From assembly GCA_001724265.1 (NCBI GenBank), contig MEDY01000298.1, forward strand, positions 1 through 39,385: a stretch of 39,385 nt of DNA. Direction: 5' to 3'. Below are positions 22,122 through 37,100 of the stretch, one piece after another (position 1 is the first letter of the stretch; each line of letters begins with the position of its first letter). Origin of the DNA: Rhizaria sp. SCN 62-66 (taxonomy: Eukaryota > Rhizaria, unplaced). A model generated the notes under the pieces. It did no database searches, had not been told where the DNA came from, and saw only the letters and a program-made list of their open reading frames with translations. The position numbers were made by a program, and so were the translations under genes.

Positions 22122-25100
22122 TTATTGCATCATGAAACGCTTCTTCTTATTGTTCTCACCCCTTGCACTTGACGTTTGCCCTGAAGCTTGCTTCCGTGGC
22201 GGAGGTGCAGCTGGTGTTTGTTCAGAAGCAATAGTAGACTTGACCCAGTCATAGACTTCTGCGACACGAACCAGGCCGCTGCCACTGCGTCCCGCAGTGC
22301 CACGGGAAGTGACAGTGGCAAAGAAAGCGCGCCAATAGCCACTAGCCCGGCTGAGTGTGGCAACATCGCCGACGACGATGAGTCCTCGTTTGGCGCGCGT
22401 CAACGCAACGTTGAGGCGTCGGATGTCCTCAACGAAACCAATTCCGCCGTGCGTGTTGGAACGCACACATGAGAACACGATAACGTCCTTCTCACGGCCT
22501 TGAAAGCCGTCGACAGACTTAACCTCCACATTAGCGGCCTTTGAAACACCGTTACCTGACACAGCTGCAGAGCCTTGGCCAACAAGAGACGAGAGCGTGC
22601 TGATCACGGGTGCTAGCGCAGCCGCAGCCGCTGCGCTTGCTTCGCGCACGCACTGCGCCTTGCGCTCCTGCTTTGAGGCGGCATAAGTTGCGGTCTCGTC
22701 ATCATCACAATTGTTCTCACTAGCCCGAGACACTGCACTAAAATTGGCAGCAGCAGTTCCTGTGTTTGTGACAGCAGTGGGCTTCTTGTTGAAGCTAACG
22801 AGCGAGGCCTCACTCCAGCCAGCACCAGCACCTGCGACAGCACCGGGAATCACGACAGCCGCAGCGCCGCGCTGCATCTGCGCCTGATGCTGGACTTGCC
22901 CTTGCTGCCATTGCTGTACAGTGGAGCGAACGTGCGAGCGTCCAACGGCGGCAGTGACAGCCGCCTCTGCTGCCTCACTCGTAACAGCGCTTCGGAGAGC
23001 ACGTGCACGTGCCAGCCGTGCTGCAGCAAGAACACGAGCAGCAGTCGCGCGCAAAGGCGCAAGCGCTGTGCTGATATGGCGTTGTAGTTGCCGTAGCTGT
23101 GCAGCATAGGGCGAGATAACGCCAATGTCGCTGACAGAGACTGTAAGTCCAAATGAGCTCGCATCATCCTCGTTGCTGCCACTGGCATAACCAGAGGTGA
23201 TGCTTGTAACAGTCCTGGATAGAGCGCGCTCCTGCGCAGCAATATGGGCACGCACAAGACTAGCTACGACTGTGGCGACAGCCACAGCTTCAGTCTCATT
23301 AGCCTTGGAGCCTGATCCTGAAATAAGTTCTTGCGTCGCACCTGTGTCAATGACAAGCACGGGCGACCAAGCCGCAGCGACACGCGCCCAGGGCAGTCCA
23401 GGGGGAGGGCGGCGGGTCGCTGCAGGCACACCGTCCTCAAGACGGCCATCATAAAGTGCGCCATTCGACCACAGCGAGATGTGCGGGTGCATGCGGTATT
23501 GCCGTGTCAACATACTGCTTTCGGCGCGTGCGAGAGAGAGCGACCATGGCAACATTGCACCCGTCAGGCGCATGCCAGTACCACGCTGGAGTGGAAGCAG
23601 CGGGATGGTAACACCAGGAGCGTGTGTGTGCAGACGCTCAAACAAGGACACATGAGCACCTGCAAGCGTAAGAAGCTCGCCTTCTGCGACAACGGGTGGC
23701 AACTGGCACTGATCACCAACTAGCACAACGCGCGCAAACGCTGCAATGTCCGCTAGACCATCCAGAGGGCCTTCGCTCTCCGTTTCTGCTGAGGCTGCTG
23801 CGGCTGCGAGCGCGCGCGCAGGTGGGCAGGCAGCAAGCTTTGTTAGAGGGACCGCACATGCGTGCTCGGGGGCTTGACTCGCTTCATCCACAACGATGAG
23901 TGTGAAACGCAGCTCCTCAAGTTCTGGTGCGCCTGCAGACACGCACGTGCAACAAATGACATCTGCAGTCGCCAAGATGTGATGGCGAGCCTCGCGCTGC
24001 AAGCGGGCTAGTGTACGTCGCGAGTGCTGTGCAACGTACCCAAGCTCTTCCTGCAACAGCGTGAGCCACGACGCGGACCACAATAGCCGCGCTGCAGCTG
24101 CCACACCTGCCGCAGCGCCGAGCGCACTCACCGCAGCGGAGGCTGTCACACGTTGGTCCGCTGGTACGCTCGCGTTGAGGCCAGTGAAGGGAGCCAGCGT
24201 AAACGCGTCGGCGGCAGCAGCCGCAGCAGGCGTCACCGTTGTTAGCGCACCCGCACCACCATTCGTTGCACGTCGGTTTTTTGCCGTGTCACTTGCGCTG
24301 GCGGAAGAAAGCGAAGAGCTGGACACCGTCGAGAACATACCAGCAGCAAACGCCCACTCAGCGTCTTCTGCCTCATCTTCAGCAGCGTCATCGCTGTTTT
24401 CATGTGGAGCTTCGTCATCTTCGCGCGCGCCACGCCGCCGCATGCGCCGCGCTGTCTTTGCAGTGGGTGCCAGAGTCACAGCAGCACCACCAAAGGGTAC
24501 ATTGGCAAGCGCACGCAGCACAGCGACTGAGCCAGGGCAGAGAACTGCGCTAGTTGCTGCTACGGCTCCAAGAGCTGTGCTCTGGCGCTGGTGAGAATAG
24601 TGCGAGCGCGGAGCCTTGCCTTGCCGCACACGCACCGCCTGCCTGCGATTGTGATATTGTGCGAATGCGCGCTCTGCACTCTCGCTTTGCGACGCAGCCA
24701 CAAATGCGGCGGCAGATGCAGCAGAATGGTGCGTTGCTGCTGTGGCCTCGTGGTTACCGAGCCGTACGGTCGTAACTTCGTTACCAGCAGACGTGACGTG
24801 CGCGGGCGCGGGCGCAAGAGTTGGTTCACTCGCCCAGTGCGGCACACCTGCTCGCTGCCTCAGCCCCGCAAGAAGTGCGACGTAAGCGTCCGTTGCGCGA
24901 CTCGCGTGGTCACCTCCACCATCGAGCAACGCGGCCATCGATGTTTCATTGGATTTATTGCTGCCACCAGTGACACGCGTTCCAGGGCCTGCGTTTGTTG
25001 GCGCGGCTGTTGCAGTGGCAGCATCAGTAAAAACGCCACGCAACCAGTCGCCACCACGGCGTGCGCGCAGTCCGCTAACCGTGCGCGACACAAGCTTCTG

Positions 25101-28100
25101 AGCATCGGCGTGAGAGAAGCGGCCACCGATGGCAACGGCAGGTGCGTCCGCTGCGGTGCGTCCATCAGCGCCAGAGGCGCCCTTAGCGGCGGGAGTAGCG
25201 GGGCGCTCGTGAAGGGCGTCGTAAAGACGCGGGAGCGCCGTAGCGCATGCGGCAATCGCCTGTTCGGTCTGCACTAGCGTCCGGCGCGCAGCGGCGACGG
25301 CAGTGCCGAAAAGCGGGTGGCGCGCAACCCAGGCATCCACTGTGACGTCCGCCACCGACGGGTGCACACGACTGCTATTGCCGTATCGCACCACTGTGAA
25401 AGCAGGCGGAACAGCGCTCGCGTTGTTGTCTTCGGCGGAGGAAGCGGATGCAGGGGCGGAGAAGCCCGGCAATGTAAGAAGACGTGAGCAGAGTTGGTCG
25501 ACGGCGATGTTTGAGTACGCCGTCAAGAGCACAGGGCCACGGCCACGGAAGCCGGAGCCTGCGGACGAAAGTGACACTGCCGACATCGTGGCTGTGGAAG
25601 CTGCGGTAGTGGAAGAGGTGAGACATACAAGCAGGTGATCAGAGGCAGGTGAAACAAGCGACGAAGACGTCAGTGCGGAGGTGTTCGCAATGGCGGATAG
25701 CGTGACAGAGGCTGGCAATGTCAATGTTGAACCCGTATTCGACGATGCGGGATGAGCGGCCTTAGCTTTGATGTTGCTCAGAGTAGAAGTTGACGCAAAA
25801 GCAGCTGCAACCTGCGACTTATGTTGCGCTGGCAAAGGTAATGGCAATGGCAGCACAACCTCTGCATCATCATCGCGAATGTTGCTCGTATTACTCATAC
25901 TCTTAACAGAAGTGCGTCCTGCTGGAGCCTCAGCAACAGAGACAGCTGTAACGAGCACGCGGGGCCGCTTCGCGACTTGTTCACCTGCATGAGCGACAGG
26001 CTGCGCAGCGGCGTCGGCAGTTCTGCGCTGCGTTGAGCCATCAGCGACAGCGAGCACCGCACCTGGTGCAAGCAGTAGTGGCGACAGAGAGGCTTCTTCT
26101 GCCGCTTCATCAACCCCAGCAGACTCTACGACACGATCGCTCTTCTGACTCTTCTTCTCCTTGCGTTCTTTCTTATCCTTCTTGTCTTTCTTTGCCTTCT
26201 TCACCTTGCTGTCGCTAGCGGCGCTGGAAACTGCGACGAGGTCGTCGATGCCCAGATCAAGGTCGCTCAGTGCCTCATCATCAAGCCAGTCCATATCATC
26301 CTCTTCTTCTGCAGCGTCACCCGCAGCTGTGCCTTTAGCATCTGCGCCGGCAGAGGGCGAGGTCACGTGGTCCCGCTGTGGATTATTTTTATCTAGCGCA
26401 GTCGTGGCTCTTTTTTTGTCATCATCGCCACTGTCACTGCTGCTGCAGCCACCAAACGCAGCTGACAACAGTGCGGATTTGCGCCACGCGGGCACCGTTG
26501 GAGGGGCCTCAGCCATCGCCGGCACAGGTACAGCGCCGGCACGTAAAGCGGGCAGCGGCGCAAACAGTGAGAACGCGCGACTTTGCTCAGCGACCTTCTT
26601 GCGTGCAGCCTCTGCTTCGGCGGCTGCGCGTTCGGTTGCGCGGGCCGCCGCGCGCGCCTGTTTGGCAGTCAGTGCAGGCCCACGAACAGCCTTGGTACGA
26701 GTGCGATAGTCCAGGGTTTCATCCGGTGGTGGCTCGTCACTGTCATTGCCGTCGCCAAAAGTAACCAGCAGCTTGCGCGGCGCAGCAATGGGCTTCGTGG
26801 CGGCGATAGCGGGACTTTCAGCCACAGGAATGGGAGTACCAGTACTAGGTTTCAGCGACGCAACAGCGAGCGCTGCAGCGAGCAAAGGCGATGCCGCAGC
26901 AGACGATAGGTCCCGATCGATGACATCCTCAGCTGGCGCGTCCATCGCAGCAACGGAATCCTGCGCTGTATCCACGGGCATGTTTTCGACAAACACGAGC
27001 TCCGTCTCGTCGCTGTCGTCCTTGCCACAACCAGCCTCTGCGTCTGCCTCATCACCATCGTCGCCCTCGGCTGGGCGCAATGCAGCAATATGTGGCTTAT
27101 TTGAGGCAGCTGCAGGCGCTACAGCTGGAGAACGCGCGACAAGCGGCGGCGGAGTGTCCTCAGCGACAGCAGCGTCAGTGTCGATGTTAGCGTCTTCGTT
27201 TACTCTCGACGTCATAGCATCTTCTGTGTTTGCGGAAACGGGGCCCGTTGACGTTTGATTATGCTCAGACTCACTATCTGACGTATAGGAGTTACCAATC
27301 GCGATCGAAAAGTCATCCTTGCTACTTTCATTATCACTTTCACTCTCGCTACTGGAGGTTCCAGCGGCAGCGAGATGTGCGTTGCGCTGAGCGTGCTCGC
27401 GAGCACGCTTGTCACTACTGCGACCAGCAATGCGCTTGCGAAGGTTACGGGAGCTTTCGTTAGCAATATCCCGAGTCTTCGTGTTGAGAGCGACGAGAAG
27501 ATCATTTGCACGCTGCAACAGTGCTACAAACAGACTGTTTTCGTTATGAACAGCAGATGCACCCGCGGAGCCCGAGGAAAGATAGTGCTTAATCACCGCC
27601 GCAGCGTCACGCCAAATCGTAGGTTCATACTCAATGACACTTCTACTGCACATGCGCGAGCTCGATGCAATGGCAGCCACGGTGGGCCACCACTGCCGCA
27701 GCTGAACGACCAGAGCGCGCACCCGCGATCGCGCAAGAGCGAGGACGCGATGGGAGTGCGCAGCGGCGCGTCCGTGTACGGCCGCACCCGTGTCAGCAGG
27801 ACGGCTTAGCGCGGCCAAATGAGTGACTGCAGCATCAAGCGCGACAATGAGTTCGGGTAACTGACCCAAAGCACCAGGTGCTGCTGTGAGTAGCGCTAGC
27901 GGTGGCGGCAACGTATGTGCAGCAGCATCAGCGAGCGTTGTGTTGTTTGCACGCGCCAGCGCAATGCGGAGTGCAAGCGCAGCCGCAAGCGCAGCAGTGC
28001 GCTGACGGAGCGTCGCGCTCGCCTTGAGGCTCAGTAGAGGTTTTGATGTTGCACAGGCCTCCAGTTCGGAAAGCATCTGTTCACAATCAGAAACACAGAG

Positions 28101-31100
28101 TGACGCGACACGACTGTGGGTGCTTGCGGCTGCGCTGTCGGCGGCAACAGCAACCATTGTGCGCATTAAGTGTGCCACGAAATAGTTCTGGTACGTGCTC
28201 CCAAGTGTCTCAGAATAAGTTTGGCTAGACCCCAGCTCGAGCCCCAGTGCTGCAGTGGCAAGCCCGCCTCGCGCGCCAGCATCAGCATCAGGCGACAGGG
28301 CCTCGCAGTCCGTCTGTGCCCAACCGTCGCCGACCACGTCATCGCGGTGCCACACAGAACGCACGCCGTAGAAACTCAGCGCCGCCTGCACGCCGCCCCC
28401 AACGGCCGCAGCACCGCCATCAGCGGCTGCAGTGAGCACAGATGCCAGCGGCACAATGACCGTTGTGCGGAAATTGCTGTGTGCACTGCCAGAGCCGTAG
28501 CTTCCACCGCCCCCGGGAGCGTCGGACCGCGACCAGAGGCGCTTTCCAGCGCCACCGCGGCGACCCGCAGTGACGGAGCGTGTAAACTCGTCGGCTTCCC
28601 AGCTGCCCTCCCCGACTGTGTCGTGGGGGACGGCGCTGTGGGTGCGGTAGACATCGTCCTCTTCTTCCATCAAATCCACCATCACGCCGCTGTTAGCGCC
28701 AAATGCCCCAGCTGCGGTGCTCGTTCCTGTCGAACTCACGGCGCAGTCGGCAGTCACCTCAGCAGCAAGAGGCGGCACGGCGGGCCGCGCCTTGGGCCCC
28801 TCACCGCCAAGCGCCGCAACCCAGAGCCAGATGAGATGCGCGATCGTTTGCGTTTTGCCCGTGCCAGGTGGACCCTGGATGAGAGTCACAGGTCGCGACA
28901 GAGCTGCAAGCACGGCACCACGCTGCGACTCGTTAAGTGTGCCTGCAGCGGCAAGCAGCTTTTGCGCCCACTGCATTTCGCGTACGGGCAGCGGCAGCGG
29001 CGCCGTGGCAGCCGCAGATACGGCTTCCACTGACCGGGCCAACGCCACGCCGTCGTCACGCACAAGTAGCCCTGCACCCGCGCACTGCGCAGCACCGCGC
29101 AGTGCGTGTACCACGGCTTGCGGTGCAGGTAGCGTTAAGTGCAACGCCACAGGCGGCTTTGCGGCCAGGGCCACAGCGTCGCCGAGCGCGTCCACACTGC
29201 CACCAACACGGGGCTGCAGTTGCGGGCTCGAAGTGCGCGAGAGCGAGAACGGCGCTGGAGCCGCACTGCCAGCAGCGGCGTATGGCCAGAAGCCCGGGCT
29301 GGCGGCCGCGGAGGCGGTGCGCGAGTGTGGGGCTGTGAGCATTGGCGAGGTCGCAGGCGATGCGGCGTGAGACATGTTGTGGTTGCTGGATTTCGCGGGC
29401 GTGGCTGTCGACTTAGCAGATGGAAAGACAACACGAGCGGCGCCAAAACGGTTCGTCGCAAGGGTCTCTGTCGGCAAGTCCGCGGCAGCTGTAGCGCGGG
29501 CAATAATGCTTGCGATTTGAGGCACCGCACACGCGCGCAGTGAGGGAAGTGGAAGTGGCAACAACGCTGGCACAGCTCGCAACAGCGCACGCAGTCCCAT
29601 AATACTACTGTGACGAGCTGTGTCAGAGCTGCGAGTAATGAAAGCGTCGGCCAAGTCATCGTGCGTCGGAGGAGGCGCGTATTGCTTGTGGCGCATCGTG
29701 AGTTTGCGTGTGACGGCAAGCATGTCTCCAATAGTCCATGTCGGTGCTACAGTGGCTGCGGCAGTCACTGCGGTCGTTTTCGCCGTCCCTGCGGCAGTGT
29801 TGTTGATGCAAGCGTCACACTCAAAGTGAGAAGTTAAAGCAAGGAGCTCAACGTGCGTGACCATAAGATTCAGCATTGCTACTGTCGTGTCAACATCTGA
29901 CATCGCGTTTGACACGGCTGTTGCAGACTTTTGATTAGATGTGCTTGCATCATTGTTAACGGAGTCCGCTGCCGGAAAAGTGAGGCGTGCTTTCGCGTCG
30001 CCAAGCTTGCGCCGCAACCGGTCTTGTTCGCGTTTTTTCTTGAGTTTGGCCCAGTCCCCAGACTCAACAGTGGCAATTTCGGTAGCCGTTGTGGTCACAT
30101 ACGCAGCAGGAGTCTCCATGGATTGAGTGTCCAAGAAAGAGTCAGGTTCTGAACGCAATTGAGATGGTGTCATAGTAAGGGGTACACAGAGGCGGAACAC
30201 GCGACCCTTGGCCCACAGGTCGGCAATTGAGTCGGCACCAGCAACGGGGGAGCCCACCGGGGCGAGAGTAACTCCAGCGGCTCGGAGGCCAGAGAGTGAG
30301 AGAGAGAGTACACAGCTACACTCGCCGTGACACGCCGCGCAACCAGCAGTTTTAACGGAGACAAATGAAAGAGAGGCCGATGCCCACGCGCGATAGAGAG
30401 CGCCGCGCGCGTTGGCACAAAGTTGCCCTACGAAAACAGCCATTGACTTCGCTATGGATTCGGAATGCTGTGGAACCACGGCGACAAGATGCTCAATGAC
30501 GTCATCTGTCGCAGTCGTTGACGTATTGGCTATGATGCGCAGACTAGGAGGTGCCAAGGCAGCTGTTACCGGCAATACAAGTGCTGCAACATCATTGCCG
30601 GCAAGCGCGAGGAAGTGACTATGGGTTGGTGTGAAGTCAAGCCGCACAGGGTACGGTTCCGAGACAGCAACATGAGCATGTGTACTAACACTGACTCCAT
30701 CTTCATCATCACTCTCACTCTCGTCTCTCATATTATGATGCGCAGATGACTTAAACAAGAAGTTTGTGAGTGCGTCACCGCGGTCACCCTTCTTTCGCGC
30801 TGGTGTGACCACTGACACAGTCGCAGTGCTTGGCCTCTTCTCATTGTTGCTCGAGATAGCGCTGCCACCGGAGCCCCCGAGTGCATCAAGCATCACGGTG
30901 CGCAAGGCGGTGCGCCACTGGGACAGCAATAACCACGGTACGCATGTTTCAGGGAGTGCAGAAAGTGCGCTTGAGTTGTTAGAGGCAAAGCAACGCTCAA
31001 GATGCTTGCTGCCGCGATCAAACAAGCGTTGCAGCGCGCTAGCCACAGTGACACCCGCTGCAACGTCCGCCTCCACAGCTTGCCCAGTTGGAGCTGCATC

Positions 31101-34100
31101 AGAGCATGACTGCGCGAGTCCAGGGCTCGGGGCGGGCCTGCGGAAGAGCGAGATACCGGGAGCAAAGCCACCGCAGATGGCGGCCTGCACTGCTGGGGGA
31201 CCGTAAAAGTATCCAGGCGGCTTGGCAGCACTCCACTGCGACAGCATCGTGACACTAACCGTCGCTGAATGTCCGTGCGCAGCTGAGGCAGCAGGGTACA
31301 ACCGCCAGCCAGCGCCAAGTGCGGCGGGAGGCGCGGAGAAAGTGCCTGCAAAGGCGGACACCGCTGCAGCAGCAGCCTTGCTTGCGGCGGCGCTAAGCAC
31401 GCCGGCGCGAACGGCAGTCACTGGGAACCGTAGCAGCGGCGAGCTGTTCGTCACTCCAGTTGCACCACTGACACCACTGAGAAGCTGTGGTAACAGAAGT
31501 GCGCCAGGGAGCGGAACAGTCACCGCGGTCCACAGCGCACCTGCTGCGGCAGCGCGGCGCAGTGTGCGTTCGCCCGCACTAGGACCGAAGATAGCTGTCA
31601 GCGCGCTGCTAGGTTCACTGTTGCGGACAGCGCCCGCAGACGTACAACTCGCTGTCGCTACAGCCGTCAGCGAAAGCGCACACGCTAGAGCTTCGTTGAC
31701 GTTGGACACTGCGGATGTGGAGCCAAGCGTGCCTTGAAGCAGTGCAGAAAGCGCTGCGGCTGCCACCTGCGATGATGCGAGTGCTTCTGCTGACGATACA
31801 CTGAGAGATGACGCTGCGACGAGAGACATGCGGGCCGAAACAGCAGCAGCGCAAAGACGCGCGCGCGCTTCAAGTGCAAGAGCTGTGGGGTAAAGCGCAC
31901 GTGAGGACCGATAATTCCCGACCGCGGGAGTTGACTCAAGTGCGTTGATAAAAGCAACAAAAGACTCATGCTCATAGCCAGTCTCACCGTCATCCCCGTC
32001 GACATCATCGTCATCGTCACTAGAGAACTCGGCATCTTCACTGTCACCCAGCGTGGTGGCAAGCTTGAGTGCAGCTAGCAGAGGTGAAACAGTCCATTGC
32101 GAGCGCAATAGCCGGAGAAGTGCCTGGCCTTCGCGCTGCCAGCGCGGCCCCGAGCCTGCAGCTGCACTGGCAGCGGCACCCATGCGCGCGAGCCGGAGTT
32201 CTGCAGCGAGCTGGTCCGCGCTTAGGCGCTTCGTAAAGCTGCTGAGGTCAGCGGCGGTAGCACAACCGGCAGCGCGCAGGCGTGAGACAAATCCGGCGGA
32301 CGCTTCTTCGTTACGAAGCGACACCTGCAACGCCTGCGCGCGCGTGGCACGGCGCCACTGTGCGCGCTGCAGGAGCTGATGTTGACCATGCTCGCGCTGG
32401 CGCCGCTGTTGAATTCGCCGCAAAAGCGCGCGGTCCTCGTGTGCACTAAGCGCGCGTGTTGCTGCGCCGCGGTAATGTGCCGCAGCCACGCACTGCGCCA
32501 CAGCAACATCAGTCATAGTTAGCACCTTTTGGAGCGATTCTACCACTTGCTCACTTGTCGCTTCATTTGAGCGTGAGGCGTCAGCGTCGCTGTCGCTCCC
32601 ACTGTGGGCATCAAGTTGATGATGTCGGCTGCCAGCCGGGCGTGCTGCAGTCAGAGCACGGCGAAGTGCGCTGACAAGCACAGGGCCGACAACAGCGGCT
32701 ACGCGACTACGAACATCGCCGCGAGATACACGTGACCGGACGGCGCGCCCATTTGCAGTCGCAGCAAGTGAGGCGGCGGCAGACTCACGCGCAGCGGCGG
32801 CAACCGCGTTGGCAGCCCCACTATAGGGCGAGAGAAGTGTCGGCACGGGTACTCCGCCACGCGTGGCACCGCGTTGTGGCAACAGCGCGACGGCAGCAGC
32901 GGGCAGGCGCTGTGCGGATGCAGACATAATCGTAAGGGTGGGGTCGCTCCGACCACCAAATGCCGCGGCCGGCGCGCAATATAGTCCGTCCGGCACAGAC
33001 AAGCCGTGGTTGCTCTCGCCGCGACTCTTCTTGTCCTTCTTGTCTTTCTTGTTCTTTGAGTCCTTCAGTGCATCACTGCTGCCCGACTGCAACCCAGATG
33101 CGTGACCACCGGACACAAGCTTCAGCGGCTGGAAACCCATTCCCACGGATACAAACAGCTGCACCTTGTCGTCAAAATCTTGCGGCAGCGCGATCGCCAC
33201 AGGATCAAGCCCTCCACCAACAGTCGCTGCACCGCAGGTGTTGTTACCGGAGACATTAGCAGTGCCTACAGCGGCCGCAGCAGCCTCAACCAGCCAGCGG
33301 CGCGTCCAGCGGTGCTCGCGGCGTGCTTGCCGCGCCCAGCGCGCATGACTCCTGCGCGCGCGCGCGCCCCATGCGATGAGTGCACCCGCGGCCGCGCCGC
33401 CGCCCGCGCCGCCGGCGCCGTCCCAGCCCGAGGCCGAGAGAGGCACTCCGAGTTTGCGAGCGGCGGCTGCGAGCTCGAGACTCTGAGTGCGCGACGGGTG
33501 CAGAGGTTGCAGGGCGTGCGTCGACTGTGCTCCGTGGCCGCGCGAAGACGCGGCAGCCCCGAGCCCGCGCCGAGGCGCACCTGCGGGAGGCTGCTTCAGC
33601 AGCAGCGTTGTCGGCGGCAGCAGCGGCGCCACGGCGGGCGGTGCGAAGGCTGAGTACGTGACAACCGCCCATGGCGAGACGAGTGGTATGGTCACACCAC
33701 TGCCTGCGGTCCAGAAGCCCTCCTTGCGCATCCACTCACCACGGTCGCTCGCGCTCGTCCACAGCGCAGCGCTTTCAGTCTGACCGTCGCAACTGATGCG
33801 GCTGTCGCCACTCAACGTTTCACCAACAATCACAGCACGGTCGTCATCGAGAGCAGAAACAGCCACAACAGCAGCCTTTTCACTGGCGCGCTGCGCGCTG
33901 TCAAGCACTGCAGCCTCACGGACTGCTGATGCAACCGCGAATGCGCTCTCTGCGCCTGCGCCTGCACTTGCGCTGACGCCGTCAGCGCCCGCGAGCGCGG
34001 CCAGAGGACAGGGTGTGGTGAGCGAGGTGACCGCGCGCAGCGTGCGCTCAAGCGGAACGAGGTTCGCGCACCGGTCCAGGCGCCACGTCGGCGCCCACAC

Positions 34101-37100
34101 GCTCACATCGACTCCGCCGACCTCAGCTGTGGTGCCGGCCTTCACCTCGCTGCTGTGCGCGACCGCAGGCAGGACGAGGACTCCGCGGCCGGGCGTGAAG
34201 AGCGTGCGCGCGAGCGCTTCGGGCAGCAGGAACTCGACAATCACCACGCCAGGCGGCAGCACGCGCACAACGACGCCCTCCAGCGGGCACTGCAGCGTCG
34301 GCAGCGGCGGGTGCAGCGGCGGCGGCAGCGCTCCTGACTGCGTATCGGGTCTCCGAGACAGCAGCGACAGCGCGGTGGCAAACGCGGCGGCTGCGGTCAG
34401 CGGGTGCGTCAGAGCACGCAGCGCTGCAGTCACACCGGCCTCTGCGACCTTGCCCGTAGCGTCTACCGTTTGGGAATCGTTAGCAACGGAGGTTGAAAGT
34501 GACTGCAGCACTTTGTCGAGTTTTGCCTCAGCAGGATCGCGAGGAAACGCGCTCGTGACAGGCTTAAAAGAACTAAGATCATCATCATCTTCATCTTCTT
34601 TAACAGAAGCGTAACTAGTTGAGGATGCGTTTTCAGCCAACGCAGCCTGGGCTGCAGCAGCAGTGACAGCGTCAACTAGTCCTTCAGCCACATGGTCGGC
34701 CCACACCACGCCCACAGCGTTCGCGGCGTAGCAGACTTCGCCATTCACAGGAGTCGCCGCAGGTGCTGCGGTGTGGATGGCAGCATGTGCGGTGGCAGCA
34801 TATGCTTGGTATAGGCGCCGCAGAGCGCGAGCTAGCTTGCCTGCAACGCGACGCGCATCACGTTGAATATGTGACGTGTCGTTGACTACCATATCATTAG
34901 TCGCGGAGACTAAAAGAGAATACATCGCGCGCACACGACGCAGTGGGGCGTTTATGTGCGCTGAATCAGTCGCAGCAAGTGACTGCAGGAGTTTAGCGAG
35001 CACATCAGCAGCTTTTCCACTCTCACCTAAATCAGCAGTCAACGACGCAGAAATCTTCATGAGCCGCTCAAGACGGCGGTGCACCTGTGCTTGTGCAATC
35101 GCGTGCGCCTTTGCAGCAACGCGAGTACGCTCGTGGCGCGCCCAGTAACCGGGGTGCGGTGCAAAGGGTACCGGCGCGCGCAGCGACGCATCAGGCTCTA
35201 GCGCGCTCGAGCCAGCGTTGGCGTCGGCCGCGGCGTCACGGGCTGATCCCGCGTGGGGCGTCGCCCACAGGTGGTTATACAGCCACGGAGTGCAAGACAG
35301 CGACGGATACCGCAGCTGTCCCGTGCTACTGTCATTGCAGCTGTTGCAGGCAGCGGCAGCGGGCGCGACGCCTTGGCCCCAGACGCCCACAGCAGCGGTC
35401 GTGGCAGCTGAGTGCGCAACAGAGAAGCCTGCCAACGCGGCGCCAGCAAGTGACACGCCACCGGCATCGGAGAAGACAGCGGGCGAGAGCACGCGGCGCG
35501 CGCTGTCCTTGTCAGCGTTGCCGGAGGCGGAGACCACGCGTTCAGAGCGCGCCGTCGCAGCAAGAGCAGGAAGGAAGAGCGCTAGCAGCGCGGGCGGCAC
35601 GTTGGCAACACTAGCCCACACCAAGTCGCCGACTTGCAGTTCGTCCTCTTCTTCCTCCTCGGCCGCGGCCGCCGCAGCCGCTGCGGAGGCTGCCAGTTCG
35701 GCCTCGTTTCCGTCATCGTCCTCACCGTCCTCATCGCTGCTGCCCGTGCCACCGGCGGCCTCGCCGCGCTGATGACGCTCCACGTCGCGCAGCGTCGGCA
35801 GTACGCTTTTGGGCGCCATTGACTGCTGCTTAGGTTGCGCGACCGGTCGCAGCGCGTCGCGCTGCCGATCTGCGCCAACACCGTGGTTCGCCTCCGTGGG
35901 GGAAATGCTCGCAACGTCAAAGGCAACGCGGTAGCGCACCATTGATGTCGCCACGGCCGCTGGCACTGCCGCAGCCGCAGCTGCACATGGGTTGTCGGTT
36001 GCGCTGCAGCCTGCGGTAGGCGTGGCGCCGGTGACACGTGCAGCCCACTCGGATGCGGCCTGGCTTCCGATCGCCCACGTCTTGCTGTAGCGCATCACTG
36101 GTCCCGTCTCCGAGAAGGCAGCGGCGATAACGGCGTTGCGACGGCCGCCCGCTGGCACCGCGCCAGTGACGCGGTCGTCGTTGTCATCTCCGCTCTCGCC
36201 GCCGTCGTCGTCGCTCGCGCTTTGAGTCGCGTGGGGGGCACTATGCGTAGACTTCTTGCTCAGCCCGCTAGTCCCCGCGCTCCCACTGGAGTTTGCTGTG
36301 GCCACCCCAAGGGAACGCGCGACGGCGGCAGCTGTAGCAGCAACGCCTGTGGCAGCCCCGCCCTTACTGAGCCGCGCCAGCGCCATCGCACTCGCCCCCG
36401 CCGCCGTGCCGACGCCGCCCGCCGCCGAGCCATCACGCAGCGCGGCGAGGCTGACTGTGAGCGCGACAAGAGCGCGCGCGCGCGACACGGGGCCCGGGGC
36501 GGGCGCCGCGAACACACGCGGGCTATAGTGCTGACCGAGCCGCGTGAGGATTATCGCGGGGAGCACCACCGCAGCATCACTACGTGGAGCATTGCTGCCG
36601 AGCGCGAGGGCCGTGAACGCCAACGCACGAGCCGCAGCGGCCTCGCAGCGCCAACGCTGACGCAGAAGAGAGGGATAATACGCATGCTCAGTGGCACCCG
36701 CTGATGCAGATGAGGCGGAGACAAGTGCGTGTGTGGCTGCCGCAGGCGCAACGCGACCCAGTGCGCCGTAAGAGTCATTGGGTGAGACGGACAAAACAGT
36801 CAGTGCACGATCACCAGCAGCACCACCAATCATGTCAGCGGCACTGACAGCCGCGGCGGCGGACAACACAGCCGCACGGGCGCCGTGACCCGGAGCAGCG
36901 ACTGCACGACGCTGCCGCTCTGCCCAAGAGCCGGCCGAGCTTGCAGTGGCGGAGCCTAGCTTCGCGTCGCTGTCGGCGCCGCCATCAGAATCAGCACGCA
37001 GGGCCACAAGTTCACGTGCGCGGAAATCGAGCTTCCAATGCGTGCGACCTTCCGCATCAGCAGCAGTCATCGCAGCTGCAGCGCCGGGCAGGAAGCGCGG

